Source of the DNA: Rhodococcus sp. AW25M09
GTDB lineage: Bacteria; Actinomycetota; Actinomycetes; Mycobacteriales; Mycobacteriaceae
DNA: 64,000 nucleotides
Assembly (NCBI RefSeq): GCF_000333955.1
Contig: NZ_CAPS01000081.1
Span: forward strand, 1-64,000
Direction of reading: 5' to 3'
The stretch's first letter is position 1. Each line of letters opens with the position of its first letter. The notes under the pieces were generated by a model. It ran no database searches and was not told where the DNA came from. It worked only from the letters and a program-made list of their open reading frames with translations. Made by a program: the position numbers and the translations under genes. Below are positions 49,366 to 61,069 of the stretch, one piece after another.

Positions 49366-50402
49366 GAGTCCCCCTGATCGTCGATGTCGACACCGGAATC
49401 GACGACTCGCTTGCCCTGCTCTACCTCCTCGCCACCGAGGATGCCGAGATTCTCGGGATTGCGTCCACCGCTGGGAACGTTCCGGTGGACCAGGTCGCCG
49501 CGAACAACCTGGCGTGGCTCGATCTGTGCCGCGCAGAGGACGTAGAGGTCTCCCTGGGCGCGCAGGTGCCCCTGGTGGCCCCGTTGATGACCACCGAGGA
49601 CACCCACGGACCGCAAGGAATCGGGTACGCGGAACTACCGGTGTCGACTCGGCCGCTGTCGCCGCGAGACGCCACTACCATGTGGATCGAGCTGGTGCGG
49701 TCGCGACCGGGCGAGGTCACCGGTCTCGTCACCGGCCCGCTGACCAATCTGGCTCTCGCAATCCGCCGTGACCCCGAGCTTCCCCGGCTGCTGAAGAGGC
49801 TGGTGTTGATGGGCGGGGCATTTCAGCACCAGGGCAACACGACACCGACGAGCGAATGGAACATCGCGGTGGACCCCGAGGCCGCCGCCGAGGTGTTCGC
49901 GGCCTTCTCCGGACTGCCTCCCGAGCGGCGGCCGATCGTGTGCGCGCTCGACATCACCGAAACCATCGAAATGACGCCCGAACATATTCGGCGGCTCGCC
50001 GCACGAGCGGGAAGCCTGCCGCTGGAGATCATCTCGCCGGACGACGCCCCGGGTGTTCGATCGACCGCATCGAACCCGATCGTGCGGCACTTCTCCGACG
50101 CGGTGCGGTTCTACCTGGAATTCCATCGCGATCACGATCAGGGTTTCCTGGCGCACATGCACGATCCGTTCGCGGCCGCCGTTGCAGTGCAACCGGGCAT
50201 CGCCACGTATCGACACGCCACCGTCGACGTCGAACTCGTCGGAACCCTTACACGCGGAACGACAGTCGCGGATTGGCGCGGAATGTGGGGTAAGGAGCCG
50301 AACGTCGCGATCGCCACGCACACCGATCCGCAGGCATTCTTCGACCAGCTGATCGAACGCGTCGGGGCCCTTGCCGCCCGGCTCTATCCCGCGGTGAAAT
50401 GA
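49362..50402 (+). CDS. Inosine-uridine-type nucleoside hydrolase
   Basis: A 346-residue nucleoside N-ribohydrolase: N-terminal VDVDTGIDDSLALL (the DxDxxxDD calcium site), ITSTAGN-like GIASTAGNVPVDQ, TGPLTNLALAIRRDP, LVLMGGAFQHQGN, EWNIAVDPEAA and the C-terminal HMHDPFAAAVAV metal Asp. It splits ribonucleosides into base and ribose for salvage. Substrate class cannot be settled. Overlaps OsmC by 4 bp and converges with meaB. Confidence 0.92.
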   Translation: MRVPLIVDVDTGIDDSLALLYLLATEDAEILGIASTAGNVPVDQVAANNLAWLDLCRAEDVEVSLGAQVPLVAPLMTTEDTHGPQGIGYAELPVSTRPLSPRDATTMWIELVRSRPGEVTGLVTGPLTNLALAIRRDPELPRLLKRLVLMGGAFQHQGNTTPTSEWNIAVDPEAAAEVFAAFSGLPPERRPIVCALDITETIEMTPEHIRRLAARAGSLPLEIISPDDAPGVRSTASNPIVRHFSDAVRFYLEFHRDHDQGFLAHMHDPFAAAVAVQPGIATYRHATVDVELVGTLTRGTTVADWRGMWGKEPNVAIATHTDPQAFFDQLIERVGALAARLYPAVK

Positions 50403-50414
50403 GGCGAACGACGA

Positions 50415-51428
50415 TCAGGAATCGAACGCGTCCAGGAGTTCTTGGGCTGCAAGTGCGGCAGTGAGGGAACCGTCGCGCACACGGGATTCGACGTCACCGC
50501 GTATCGCCTTGACCGACGGGTTCTGGGCCAGCCTCCGCAGCAGTTGATCGTTGACCATCGTCCAGGTCCAATCGACCTGTTGCTTGCGTCGCTTTTCTGC
50601 GAATTCGCCTGCGTCGCGGAGCACCTGCTGATGACGAAGCACGGTATCCCAGTACTCGTCGAGCCCGGTGCCCTCGATGGCACTCATCGTCAACACCGGA
50701 GGCTTCCAGATTGCGTCGTGCGGATAGATCAGCCGCAATGCGCCCGCCAACTCCCGCGCCGCATTCTTCGCATCGTTCGCGTGCTTGCCGTCGGCCTTGT
50801 TGACGGCCACCAGATCGGCGAGTTCCAGAACGCCCTTCTTGATGCCCTGCAACTGGTCTCCGGTGCGCGCGAGCGTGAGGAACGTGAAGCAGTCGACCAT
50901 GTTGGCCACTGTCACCTCGGACTGACCGACGCCCACCGTTTCGACGAGAATGACGTCGAAACCGGCCGCCTCCAGCAACACGATCGTCTCCCGGGTCGCA
51001 CGCGCCACCCCGCCGAGAGTGCCCGATGTCGGAGATGGCCGGATGTAGGCGTTCTCCTGCACAGCCAGTCGCGACATTCTGGTCTTGTCGCCCAGAATCG
51101 AACCGCCGGTACGCGTCGACGACGGATCGACCGCCAGCACCGCGACTCGGTGCCCCTTCTCGATCAACCGCATACCGAGCGCATCGATGAACGTCGACTT
51201 GCCTACCCCGGGAACTCCGGTGATACCGACCCGATGGGAGCCGCCTGCATCGGGCAATACCTGCAGCAGCAACTGCTGCGCCAGGTCACGGTGGTCCGAG
51301 CGAGTCGATTCGACCAGTGTGATGGCACGCGCCAGACCTGATCGCTCGTTCGCTCGGACCGATTCGGCAACCGCATCGACGTCGATGATGCGACCCCGGT
51401 TGGACGCGGCGCTGTTCGGAGCACCCAT
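50415..51428 (-). CDS. meaB: Methylmalonyl-CoA mutase-associated GTPase
   Basis: A 337-residue MeaB/ArgK G3E GTPase: Walker A GVPGVGKSTF, DPSSTRTGGSILGDKTRM, VETVGVGQSE (switch/Walker B), and VNKAD for guanine. It gates cofactor loading and protects the mutase. The start lies 2 bp after the mutB stop. It is the last gene of the mutA-mutB-meaB operon. Confidence 0.95.
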   Translation of the reverse strand: MGAPNSAASNRGRIIDVDAVAESVRANERSGLARAITLVESTRSDHRDLAQQLLLQVLPDAGGSHRVGITGVPGVGKSTFIDALGMRLIEKGHRVAVLAVDPSSTRTGGSILGDKTRMSRLAVQENAYIRPSPTSGTLGGVARATRETIVLLEAAGFDVILVETVGVGQSEVTVANMVDCFTFLTLARTGDQLQGIKKGVLELADLVAVNKADGKHANDAKNAARELAGALRLIYPHDAIWKPPVLTMSAIEGTGLDEYWDTVLRHQQVLRDAGEFAEKRRKQQVDWTWTMVNDQLLRRLAQNPSVKAIRGDVESRVRDGSLTAALAAQELLDAFDS

Positions 51429-51430
51429 GT

Positions 51431-53697
<2,267 letters not shown>

Positions 53698-53701
<4 letters not shown>

Positions 53702-55587
53702 TTCGAGGCTCCCAGCGTGTCGAGAAGTTCGGTCAGCACCGCGATGGCGTCGACCTTCGCGGTCAGGAATCCATCGGGACGCGAAGCGGTCTCGACGCCG
53801 GCAAAAATCTTCTCGGGACCGGCGAGCAGAACCTGCGAGACGCCGGCCGCGCGCAGTGCGTCCACGGCGGTGGCAGCCTCGTCGGCGTACCGCTTGTCGG
53901 TGCCGCACACCACGGCCACACCGTACGAGGCACCGACCGCACCCGCGATGGCATCGACGGTCAGCGGACCGGGATTGACGGCCTCGATTCCCCCCGATGC
54001 CAACAGGTTCGAGGCGAATGTCGTTCTGACGTTGTGTTCGGCGACGCTGCCCAGCGGTACGAGAAGCACTGAGGGTCGCGAATCATGCTGGGCCAGGTAG
54101 GCATCCGAACGATCTCGCAGTGACTCGAAGGCGCGTGCGTACCGATACACGGTTGCCGAATCCTGCGGCGCGATCTGCTCGGGCGTCAGTGGAGCCTCGG
54201 CCAGGTTGGGAAACTCGTTGACACCGGTCAACGGGGTCACCCGATGGGCCGTGTCGGAATCGCGTTCGGCGCGGGTCTTCTCGAGTGCCGCCACCAGCGA
54301 ACCGTCGTCGAGAGCGGCCCGAAAACCACCCGCCGCCTCGAGGCTCTGGAAGAATTCCCAGGCCTTTGCGGCGACCGCCGCCGTCAGGTCCTCGATGTAC
54401 CAGGACCCCGCGCCCGGATCCAACACCCGTCCGAGATGCGCCTCCTCGAGCAGCAGCAACTGGGTGTTTCGGGCGATGCGAGCGGCGAACGTCTTCGACA
54501 CCCCCGCCGCGCCGCCACCGAGCGCAGCATCGAACGGCAGCACGGTCACCGAATCTGCGCCGCCCACGCCGGCACCGAACGAGGCCAGGGTGGTCCGCAG
54601 CATGTTCACCCACGGATCGCGCTGCGACATCATCGCTTCCGACGTCACCGCATGTTGTGGCGCATCACCGGCGTCCGGGGCTCCGCAGACCTGCGCGATG
54701 CGCGCCCAGAGAGTGCGTGCGGCCCTGAACTTGGCAATGGTCTGAAACTGATCGTCGGTGGCTGCGAATCGGAATTCGATCTGCCGCAGAGCGTCCGTGA
54801 TGTTTGTTCCCGCTGCCGTCATGGACCGGACGTACTCGAGACCGGCAGCGACGGACGCACCGACCTCCTGTGCGTCGGCGGACCCGAGATTGTGGAACAC
54901 GGTGCCGTCGACGGTGATCGCGCGAACCGATTCGGCTCGGCCGATGGACCGGCGAATCAGTTCGAGTGTCTCGGCCATCTCGATCGACTCGGTTCCGCCC
55001 AATCGGGCGGTGAGGGTGTCCACTCCGAGCCGGATGTCCACTGCGGCGCGATCGTCGATATCGGCCGAGTCCAGTACTGCGAACAATGCTGTTGCTGCGG
55101 CACTCACGTCGCCGCGCGCGTCGACCGTCAGCGGAGCGAGCTCGAGGAAAACTCCTTGCAGAACCTCCGGCAGTGCAACCGGATCGACACCGCGACCACC
55201 CACCGTCAACCACAGGGCACTGCTGCCGTTGGACAGTGAATCGAGTATCTGGGTGTTGAGAGCGGACACGTCGGTGTCGGTCGCCTCACCGCTTCTGGAG
55301 CCGTGGCGAGTGCACACCTTCCAGCCGGCGTTGACGTCTCGATGCGGGTCGCGGCCACGCAGAAACGGAAACTGCCCGGGCAATGGACTTTCCGGACGCT
55401 CGTCGAATCCGGTGTACAGCGGGGAGACGGTGATGCCGTCGTACGTCGTGGAATCGAGAAGGTGCTCGGGATCAGCGGGCAGGTCGGCCACCTCGACCCG
55501 ACGTGACTTGGCCAACACACCGGCCACTGCTCGTTGCCAGGACGCATGAGCGCTGCGTGCGGCATCTTCGTGCGACGCGATGGACAC
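53698..55587 (-). CDS. mutA: Methylmalonyl-CoA mutase small subunit
   Basis: A 629-residue homologue of MutB that lacks the DxHxxG cobalamin motif in its C-terminal domain, as expected of the non-catalytic subunit. Features: [54 protein letters not shown] and [19 protein letters not shown]. The GTG 55587 start is supported by GGGAG upstream. First gene of the operon that diverges from the TVP38 gene. Confidence 0.94.
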
Positions 55588-55723
55588 GTGTGCTGCTCCC
55601 TCGGTTCGGCGGGTAGTACTACACCCGACTTGAAGTGATGCTAACCCCACCTCGTTGCAGGCTATCGTGAGGAGTACCTCACGTTCGGTGCTGCAGTGCA
55701 CCGCCCGTGGATCTGTTCGCGCA

Positions 55724-55751
55724 ACCTCTGCTTCTCGCGAGAAGCAGAGGT
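55724..55751. repeat. 28-bp perfect palindrome between mutA and the TVP38 gene
   Basis: The two 14-bp arms meet without spacer at TCGCGA. It starts 136 bp before the mutA start and ends 15 bp before the TVP38 -10 box, over its -35 region. It could be a repressor site, a terminator-like hairpin or a cruciform. Confidence 0.85.
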
Positions 55752-55780
55752 GTCACCTTGCGCCGGTACGCTGGTCTCTC

Positions 55781-56497
55781 GTGACCCGGCACCTGCGCGA
55801 CCTGAGACTGATCGCGCTGCTGGCGGTGATTCTCGCCTTCGCCCTCGTGGCTGTCTTCGCACCACATCCGAGTGTCGATCAGATTCGCCAGTGGGGCACA
55901 TCCGTCGGTCCTGCATTCCCGCTCGTGTTCTTTGCGTTACACGCGATCGTCACCATCGCGCCGGTCCCGCGAACCCTGTTCACACTCAGCGCCGGAGTAC
56001 TGTTCGGCCCACTGACCGCGCTGGCCGTCACCATCGGCGCATCGATGGTCAGTGCGGTCTTGGCTCTGTTGCTGGTGCGTGCGATCGGTCGGGAGGCCGT
56101 GGCGGCTCGGATGTCGCACTCGGCCCTGGACTCTATCGATGACAGCCTGCGCCGGAGAGGATGGTTGGCCGTCGGCTCCCTGCGTCTGATCGCTCCGGTG
56201 CCGTTCTCGTTGGTCAACTATGCCTGCGGTGTGTCGGCGGTACGTGTGACGCCGTTCGCCTTGGCAACTGCAGCCGGCCTGCTGCCGGGGACTCTCGCGA
56301 TCGTTGTGATCGGCGGTGCCATCGGAGGCGATACTCATCCAGTACTGCTGGTGGTGTCCGCGGTCTGCATCGCGATCGGGTTGAGTGGCCTGTTCGTCGA
56401 TTGGCGGCTTTCGCGCAACGCGAGCTCGGAGCCTTACGTAGCCGAGACCGGTCAAGGCCAAGAACTTGATTCTGTCGAGTCAAGCCTTGAAGATTGA
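55781..56497 (+). CDS. TVP38/TMEM64 (DedA-like) membrane protein
   Basis: A 238-residue integral membrane protein with about 5-6 membrane segments and the family motifs: VPRTLFTLSAGVLFGPLTAL (re-entrant loop) and RLIAPVPFSLVNYACG. TVP38/DedA proteins are lipid flippases or transporters. The GTG at 55781 follows TACGCT (55767-55772) by 8 nt, suggesting a leaderless transcript. It occupies the place of Rv1491c next to the mut operon. Confidence 0.85.
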   Translation: MTRHLRDLRLIALLAVILAFALVAVFAPHPSVDQIRQWGTSVGPAFPLVFFALHAIVTIAPVPRTLFTLSAGVLFGPLTALAVTIGASMVSAVLALLLVRAIGREAVAARMSHSALDSIDDSLRRRGWLAVGSLRLIAPVPFSLVNYACGVSAVRVTPFALATAAGLLPGTLAIVVIGGAIGGDTHPVLLVVSAVCIAIGLSGLFVDWRLSRNASSEPYVAETGQGQELDSVESSLED

Positions 56498-56522
56498 CTG
56501 GTGGAAATCAATGATCTAGCCT
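56494..56522 (+). promoter_or_regulatory. Promoter of the SatD-like operon
   Basis: -35 TTGACT (56494-56499), 17-nt spacer, -10 TAGCCT (56517-56522), then 6 nt to the ATG. Within it ATTGA and TCAAT form a short inverted repeat (56493-56512) that may be an operator. The -35 overlaps the stop region of the TVP38 gene. Confidence 0.75.
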
Positions 56523-56528
56523 TGTCCA

Positions 56529-57128
56529 ATGTTCGTGCTGACCGTGGATCAACGTCGCAGTAGACGCGATATGGATCGCGTGCCCGAACTACTCGACCGT
56601 TATCGCGACCACAAGCTGACTCGTCCCTTCGATCGCACCGCAGGAGACGAAGTCCAAGCAGTGTGCGAGGACGCCGCCACCGTTGTCTCCATCGCCCTGG
56701 AATTGGTATCCACGACGCACTGGACCGTGGGAATAGGCATCGGTTCCGTCGAGCTTCCGTTGCCGACAACAACGCGAGCCGGCCGCGGCCCGGCCTTCGA
56801 GGCAGCGCGCGACGCCGTGAACAGGGCCAAGAATGCCCCGCTCGCGCTTGCCGTCAGCGGTCCCCACCCCGCTGCTGCAGAGGATGCGGAGACCGCAGCG
56901 ACCCTGGTGGCCCTACTCGTCGATCGACGGACGGATCCCGGCCGAGAAGCGGTTGCCCTCATGTCTCGCGGACTGTCACAGACCGATGCCGCTGAGCAGT
57001 TGAAGATCAGCAAACAAGCCATGTCGCAGCGACTCTCGGTCGCCGGCTGGCACATCGAGACCGCCGGTCGCACCCTCGCGGTGCGACTGCTAAACGCCGC
57101 GAACACAACCGAAAGTGATCGGTCATGA
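56529..57128 (+). CDS. SatD-family protein with C-terminal helix-turn-helix
   Basis: A 199-residue protein. The N-terminal part matches SatD: VLTVDQRRSRRDMDRVPELL, FDRTAGDEVQAV, WTVGIGIGSVELPLP and GPAFEAARDAVNRAK. The C-terminal part has a helix-turn-helix (GLSQTDAAEQLKISKQAMSQ). SatD is linked to acid tolerance in streptococci; biochemical function is unknown. The next gene overlaps by 4 bp and encodes a membrane protein, like the SatD-SatE arrangement. Confidence 0.75.
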   Translation: MFVLTVDQRRSRRDMDRVPELLDRYRDHKLTRPFDRTAGDEVQAVCEDAATVVSIALELVSTTHWTVGIGIGSVELPLPTTTRAGRGPAFEAARDAVNRAKNAPLALAVSGPHPAAAEDAETAATLVALLVDRRTDPGREAVALMSRGLSQTDAAEQLKISKQAMSQRLSVAGWHIETAGRTLAVRLLNAANTTESDRS

Positions 57129-57625
57129 TCGTCGTCACCCTCGTTCTGCTGGCACTGGCCGCACTCGCAGCCGTCGTGCCCACCAGATGGCAGTGGCTTA
57201 ACACTGCGACCGCCACGGCCTTGCTCGGCGTTGCGGCGATTCTTGCGACGGTCGCCGGGCCTGCCCACGGTCTCGGCCATGCCGCCGGAGTCGTCCTCAG
57301 CGTCGTCGCCGCAGCTCTGGGCGGAACTGCGGCGGTGCCGACGGTATTCCGGGTCGCCCGACGACAGAACGACTCGACCGGAGACGATCCGGTCGAGCCG
57401 CTTCGTGGTGGATTGACCATCGGTGTCCTCGAACGCGTGGCCGTGGCCGTGTCGATCCTCGCCGGTTGGCCGGAGGGGATCGCCATCGTGCTGGCCGTCA
57501 AGGGACTCGCGCGCTATCCCGAACTTCGTGAATCCCATGCCTCCGAACAGTTCATCATCGGCACCTTCGCCAGCGTCCTGTGGGCCTTGGCCGCTGCCGG
57601 CGTGGGAACCGCCCTGATCAACTGA
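57125..57625 (+). CDS. Membrane protein paired with the SatD-like gene
   Basis: A 166-residue protein with about four to five hydrophobic helices (about 2-20, 28-46, 50-72, 101-125, 140-163) and a charged cytoplasmic loop around residues 76-95. The start overlaps the SatD-like gene (ATGA). It may be a SatE counterpart. The gene converges with the SPFH gene with a gap of 12 bp. Confidence 0.7.
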   Translation: MIVVTLVLLALAALAAVVPTRWQWLNTATATALLGVAAILATVAGPAHGLGHAAGVVLSVVAAALGGTAAVPTVFRVARRQNDSTGDDPVEPLRGGLTIGVLERVAVAVSILAGWPEGIAIVLAVKGLARYPELRESHASEQFIIGTFASVLWALAAAGVGTALIN

Positions 57626-57637
57626 TCGCGAAGGACG

Positions 57638-58822
57638 TCAGCGCTGTTCCGGCTCGGCCTCCGGTGCCGTCGACAGCGCACCGAGGTCGACCCCCTTCGA
57701 CAGCTCGGGTGGACCGGACAACGACGTGTCGACCGGCTTTCTGGCCACTGCTTCCGCAGCCTTGACCGCCTCGGCGACAGCCGGATCGGTCTTGGTCTCG
57801 AACCATTCGGCAACCTCGTCCGAGTCGTCTTCGGGCTTGGGCTCGTTGCCCGCCGACTCGTTGGGCTCGTACCGAAATACGCCGTCCTCGCCGGGCGCAC
57901 CGAGAGTCTTGGCGAACCCCTTGAGTGCATCGCCGAAATCGCTCGGGATCATCCACACCTTGTTGGCGTCACCCTGAGCCATCTGCGGCAGAGTCTGCAT
58001 GTACTGGTACGCCAGCAGTTCGGGCGTGGGCTTGCCCGCCTTGATGGCACCGAACACCTTCTCGATGGCCTTGGCCTGGCCTTGAGCTTCGAGGTACTTG
58101 GCGGCGCGATCACCCTGAGCTCGCAGAATTCGAGACTGCCGCTCACCCTCGGCGGTGAGGATGGACGCTTGCTTACCGCCCTCGGCCGCGAGAATCCGAC
58201 TCTGCTTGTCACCCTCGGCGGTCTTGATCGCCGATTCACGATGACCCTCGGCGGTGAGGATGGTCGCTCGCTTCTCACGATCGGCCTTCATCTGCTTCTC
58301 CATCGACTCCTGGATCGAGGGTGGCGGATCGATGCTCTTGAGCTCCACGCGGGCCACGCGCAGGCCCCAGCGGCCGGTCGCCTCGTCCAGTACGACCCGG
58401 AGTTGACCGTTGATCGAATCGCGCGAGGTCAGCGTCTCTTCCAGGGTCATTCCGCCGACGACGTTGCGTAGCGTGGTGGTGGTCAACTGCTCGACGCCGA
58501 CGATGTAGTTGTTGATCTCGTACACGGCCGATTGCGGATTGGTCACCTGGAAGTACACGACGGTGTCGATCGACACCGTCAGGTTGTCCTTGGTGATCAC
58601 CGGCTGTGGGGGAAACGACACGACCCGCTCGCGCAGGTCGACCTTCGCGCGAATACGGTCGACGAACGGCACGAGGAACGTGAGCTGACCGGACACGGTG
58701 CGCGTGTAGCGGCCGAGCCGTTCGATCACGGCAGCGTCGGCTTGTGGGACGATCGAGATGGACTTGGCCATCAACACCGCGACGAACGCGACGATGACGG
58801 CCAGTGCTATGAGTGCTTCCAC
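57638..58822 (-). CDS. SPFH/Band-7 (stomatin/QmcA-like) membrane protein
   Basis: A 394-residue protein. An N-terminal membrane anchor (about 2-20) precedes the SPFH domain (VPQADAAVIERLGRYTRTVSG, PFVDRIRAKVDLRERVVSF), then a long coiled coil with repeats of AEG(D/E/G)KQ(A/S)SIL (about 190-240), and an acidic Pro-rich C-terminus. SPFH proteins oligomerise into membrane microdomain cages. The GTG start is 3 bp after the nfeD-like stop; the pair is conserved as Rv1487-Rv1488. Confidence 0.92.
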   Translation of the reverse strand: MEALIALAVIVAFVAVLMAKSISIVPQADAAVIERLGRYTRTVSGQLTFLVPFVDRIRAKVDLRERVVSFPPQPVITKDNLTVSIDTVVYFQVTNPQSAVYEINNYIVGVEQLTTTTLRNVVGGMTLEETLTSRDSINGQLRVVLDEATGRWGLRVARVELKSIDPPPSIQESMEKQMKADREKRATILTAEGHRESAIKTAEGDKQSRILAAEGGKQASILTAEGERQSRILRAQGDRAAKYLEAQGQAKAIEKVFGAIKAGKPTPELLAYQYMQTLPQMAQGDANKVWMIPSDFGDALKGFAKTLGAPGEDGVFRYEPNESAGNEPKPEDDSDEVAEWFETKTDPAVAEAVKAAEAVARKPVDTSLSGPPELSKGVDLGALSTAPEAEPEQR

Positions 58823-58825
58823 TGA

Positions 58826-59266
58826 CTACAGTCCCTTCCATACGACGGCGGTAGCGCCGTCAATTTCCATCACGGTCACGGTGGTACCCGGGGCATAGAC
58901 CTCGGTCTCGTCGAGAGGACGAGCGGTCCACACCTCACCACCGAGCTTGATCTGGCCTTCCTGCGCAGTGACCTGCTCGAGCACCACCGCGCTCTTGCCG
59001 GTGAGCGCCGCCATACCCATTGGGGTATCGGGCGGATTCGCGAAGCGTCGCAACAGAATCGGTCGCAAGCCGAGAACCAATCCCAGCGACAGAACACCGA
59101 ACACGATCGCATCGGCCCACACCGGAAAATCGGTCAGAGCAGAAACGCCGGCGGTCCCGAGAGCACCTCCGGCGATCATCAGAAGAAAGAAATCGCCCGT
59201 CAGTGCCTCGGCACCGGCGAGTACCACTGCCGCTATGAGCCAAATGATCGCTGCCACAACCTCCAT
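58826..59266 (-). CDS. NfeD-like membrane protein
   Basis: A 146-residue NfeD1b-type protein with three to four transmembrane helices (MEVVAAIIWLIAAVVLAGAE, FFLLMIAGGALGTAGV, IVFGVLSLGLVLGL) and a C-terminal OB-fold domain (GKSAVVLEQVTAQEGQIKLG, GTTVTVMEIDGATAVV). NfeD partners SPFH proteins in membrane microdomains. The ATG 59266 is chosen because it starts directly at the first helix. Upstream of the SPFH gene in the same operon. Confidence 0.9.
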   Translation of the reverse strand: MEVVAAIIWLIAAVVLAGAEALTGDFFLLMIAGGALGTAGVSALTDFPVWADAIVFGVLSLGLVLGLRPILLRRFANPPDTPMGMAALTGKSAVVLEQVTAQEGQIKLGGEVWTARPLDETEVYAPGTTVTVMEIDGATAVVWKGL

Positions 59267-59313
59267 CCTGGCATGAACCGGACATCGGGAGGTGGATCGT
59301 CTGCTCAGAGGGC

Positions 59314-60132
59314 CTACTCGGTGACGAAGTCGACCAGTTGTTCGACAGCTCCGATCAACGGTGCCTCCAGATCCCGAAAGCTCGACACCGACGAGTACAC
59401 CCTGCGCCACCCCTCCCGCGGACTCCCCCAGCCCAGCTCTCGACAGATTCCGGTCTTCCAGTCCTCACCCCGCGGAATCTTCGGCCACGCAGCGATTCCG
59501 ACGGCGGCCGGCTTCACCGCCTCCCACACGTCGATGAACGGATGACCGGTGACGAGCACATGTTCGCCCAGCGACCTCGTCAACTTCGATTCCTTGGAGC
59601 CGGTCACCAGATGGTCCACCAGAACACCGACGCGACGCCCGGGACCAGGACCGAATTCGGCCAACCGCTCCCCCAGATTGTCCAGACCCTCCAGGTGCTC
59701 GACCACCACGCCCTCCACCCGAAGATCGTGCCCCCACACGCTTTCCACGAGGGCCGCGTCGTGCACGCCCTCGACCCAGATCCGGCTCGCACGGGCCGTA
59801 CGCGCGCGCAGTCCCTCGACTTTGGTCGAACCAGAGGCGGAGCGCGTCTGCTGCGGTGCCGCAGCGGCAGGCTTCGGGCGCACCAGAGTCACCCGTCGTC
59901 CGTCGATCAGGAATGCAGCTTCCCGCAGAGCGAACAGACGCGTCGTGCGGGCACCGTCCTCGAGTCGAACGAAGTCTCCGTCATAGGTGCGCTCGAAGCC
60001 GACCACCGCACCGCAGTAGCCGGACCCTGCGTCTTCGACAACCAGTCCACGCTCGGCCGACACCTCCGGTGCCGGGACCTTGCGCATCCGACTGTGTCCT
60101 TTGAGAATGTCTCCGCCGTACATGTCGTTCAC
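59314..60132 (-). CDS. DUF3097 family protein
   Basis: A protein of about 272 residues of a conserved actinobacterial family without known function. Motifs: MYGGDIL near the start, GLVVEDAGSGYCGAVVGFE, RIWVEGVHDAALVESVWG, GVLVDHLVTGSKESK, GHPFIDVWEAVKPA. The last ones (VEGVHDA, VDHLV, GHPFID) resemble a Toprim-like core with Glu/Asp residues. The GTG 60132 follows TAGCGT by 8 nt; ATG 60123 is an alternative. The divergent neighbour at 60200 shares the regulatory gap. Confidence 0.85.
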   Translation of the reverse strand: MNDMYGGDILKGHSRMRKVPAPEVSAERGLVVEDAGSGYCGAVVGFERTYDGDFVRLEDGARTTRLFALREAAFLIDGRRVTLVRPKPAAAAPQQTRSASGSTKVEGLRARTARASRIWVEGVHDAALVESVWGHDLRVEGVVVEHLEGLDNLGERLAEFGPGPGRRVGVLVDHLVTGSKESKLTRSLGEHVLVTGHPFIDVWEAVKPAAVGIAAWPKIPRGEDWKTGICRELGWGSPREGWRRVYSSVSSFRDLEAPLIGAVEQLVDFVTE

Positions 60133-60199
60133 GGCAACCAACGCTAGCGACACCGGCACCCCGCGCACGGTTCGCCACGCCGACCTATGCTCGTGAGTC

Positions 60200-61030
60200 G
60201 TGTGTTCTTCTAGTGCAAGCCTCGCCCTGTGGACCAGTTCCTGGCTGGCCGGAGCCAGCTCACCCGACGACGTCATCGACGCCATGTTCGAGTGGGCGCC
60301 GATGCATCTCGTGGGTGCGGGCGATGCAGATGCGGCAGAGGCCTTCGCGCTGCAGTACCCCGGCTACGCCGAATCGATCGCGGGCCTTTTGCAGGCGATC
60401 AGGGCCACCGCGGGGGCACAGACACGGTCCGCGGAGGGAGAGGGCACGGTCAGGCTCGTTCTGCCCGCCCCCGGGGCAGTGACCGGATTGCCCGCGAACA
60501 CCGACTTCTCTCGCGCCGCGCTCAATACCGGGCAGGCCGTCGTGGTCGGTGCCTCGGGCTGCCCCGGGATCGGGTTGGTACCTGTCGTCGAGGGGCCGGA
60601 TGTCTTGCGCTGGACCGTCTACTCGATCGTCGTGCCCGAGCACGGTCATCGCGAACAGGGATTGGGCGAGGCCGAGTACGAAATGCGTGAGGCGGTGCGC
60701 GGAGCGGCGGACGCGCTGGCGCAGATGCAATCGCTGCCCACCCGAACCCTCGACGCCGATCCACGCACGCGCATTGCCGCGCTGATGGCCGACGCGGCCC
60801 GGCATCGCTATCCGGCCGAGATGTCCGACCGGGCCTTCCGTGTACTCGAGTCGGCCGACCGGGTAGCCGCCATTCTCACCGTTGCAGCCGGGGCCGCGCC
60901 CTCGGAGGCTCCCACCGCGTCGGCCGCCGCGGCGCGTGAAGAACTCCTCCGGCCGCTGTGGGCAGCGGTGAGAACTGCGCGCACCACTGCCGTCGCGACG
61001 AGCATCGAAGCGGCGATGCACTCCGCCTGA
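60200..61030 (+). CDS. Conserved hypothetical protein (Rv1486c-like)
   Basis: A 276-residue protein of unknown function, conserved in mycolata next to hemH. An N-terminal helix region (WTSSWLAGASSPDDVIDAMF) is followed by a mixed alpha/beta central part (VRLVLPAPGAVTGLP, VLRWTVYSIVVPE) and an Ala-rich helical C-terminus. No catalytic motif found. GTG start with TATGCT 8 nt before it (60186-60191), so probably leaderless. It converges with hemH. Confidence 0.75.
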   Translation: MCSSSASLALWTSSWLAGASSPDDVIDAMFEWAPMHLVGAGDADAAEAFALQYPGYAESIAGLLQAIRATAGAQTRSAEGEGTVRLVLPAPGAVTGLPANTDFSRAALNTGQAVVVGASGCPGIGLVPVVEGPDVLRWTVYSIVVPEHGHREQGLGEAEYEMREAVRGAADALAQMQSLPTRTLDADPRTRIAALMADAARHRYPAEMSDRAFRVLESADRVAAILTVAAGAAPSEAPTASAAAAREELLRPLWAAVRTARTTAVATSIEAAMHSA

Positions 61031-61069
61031 CATTCGACTGCCGTCGACGATGGCCGGACAGTCGAGGAT

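Noticed and set aside
55588-55780. Cobalamin riboswitch before mutA
   Set aside because: I could not find the conserved B12-box or the multi-helix core; only a palindrome is present.
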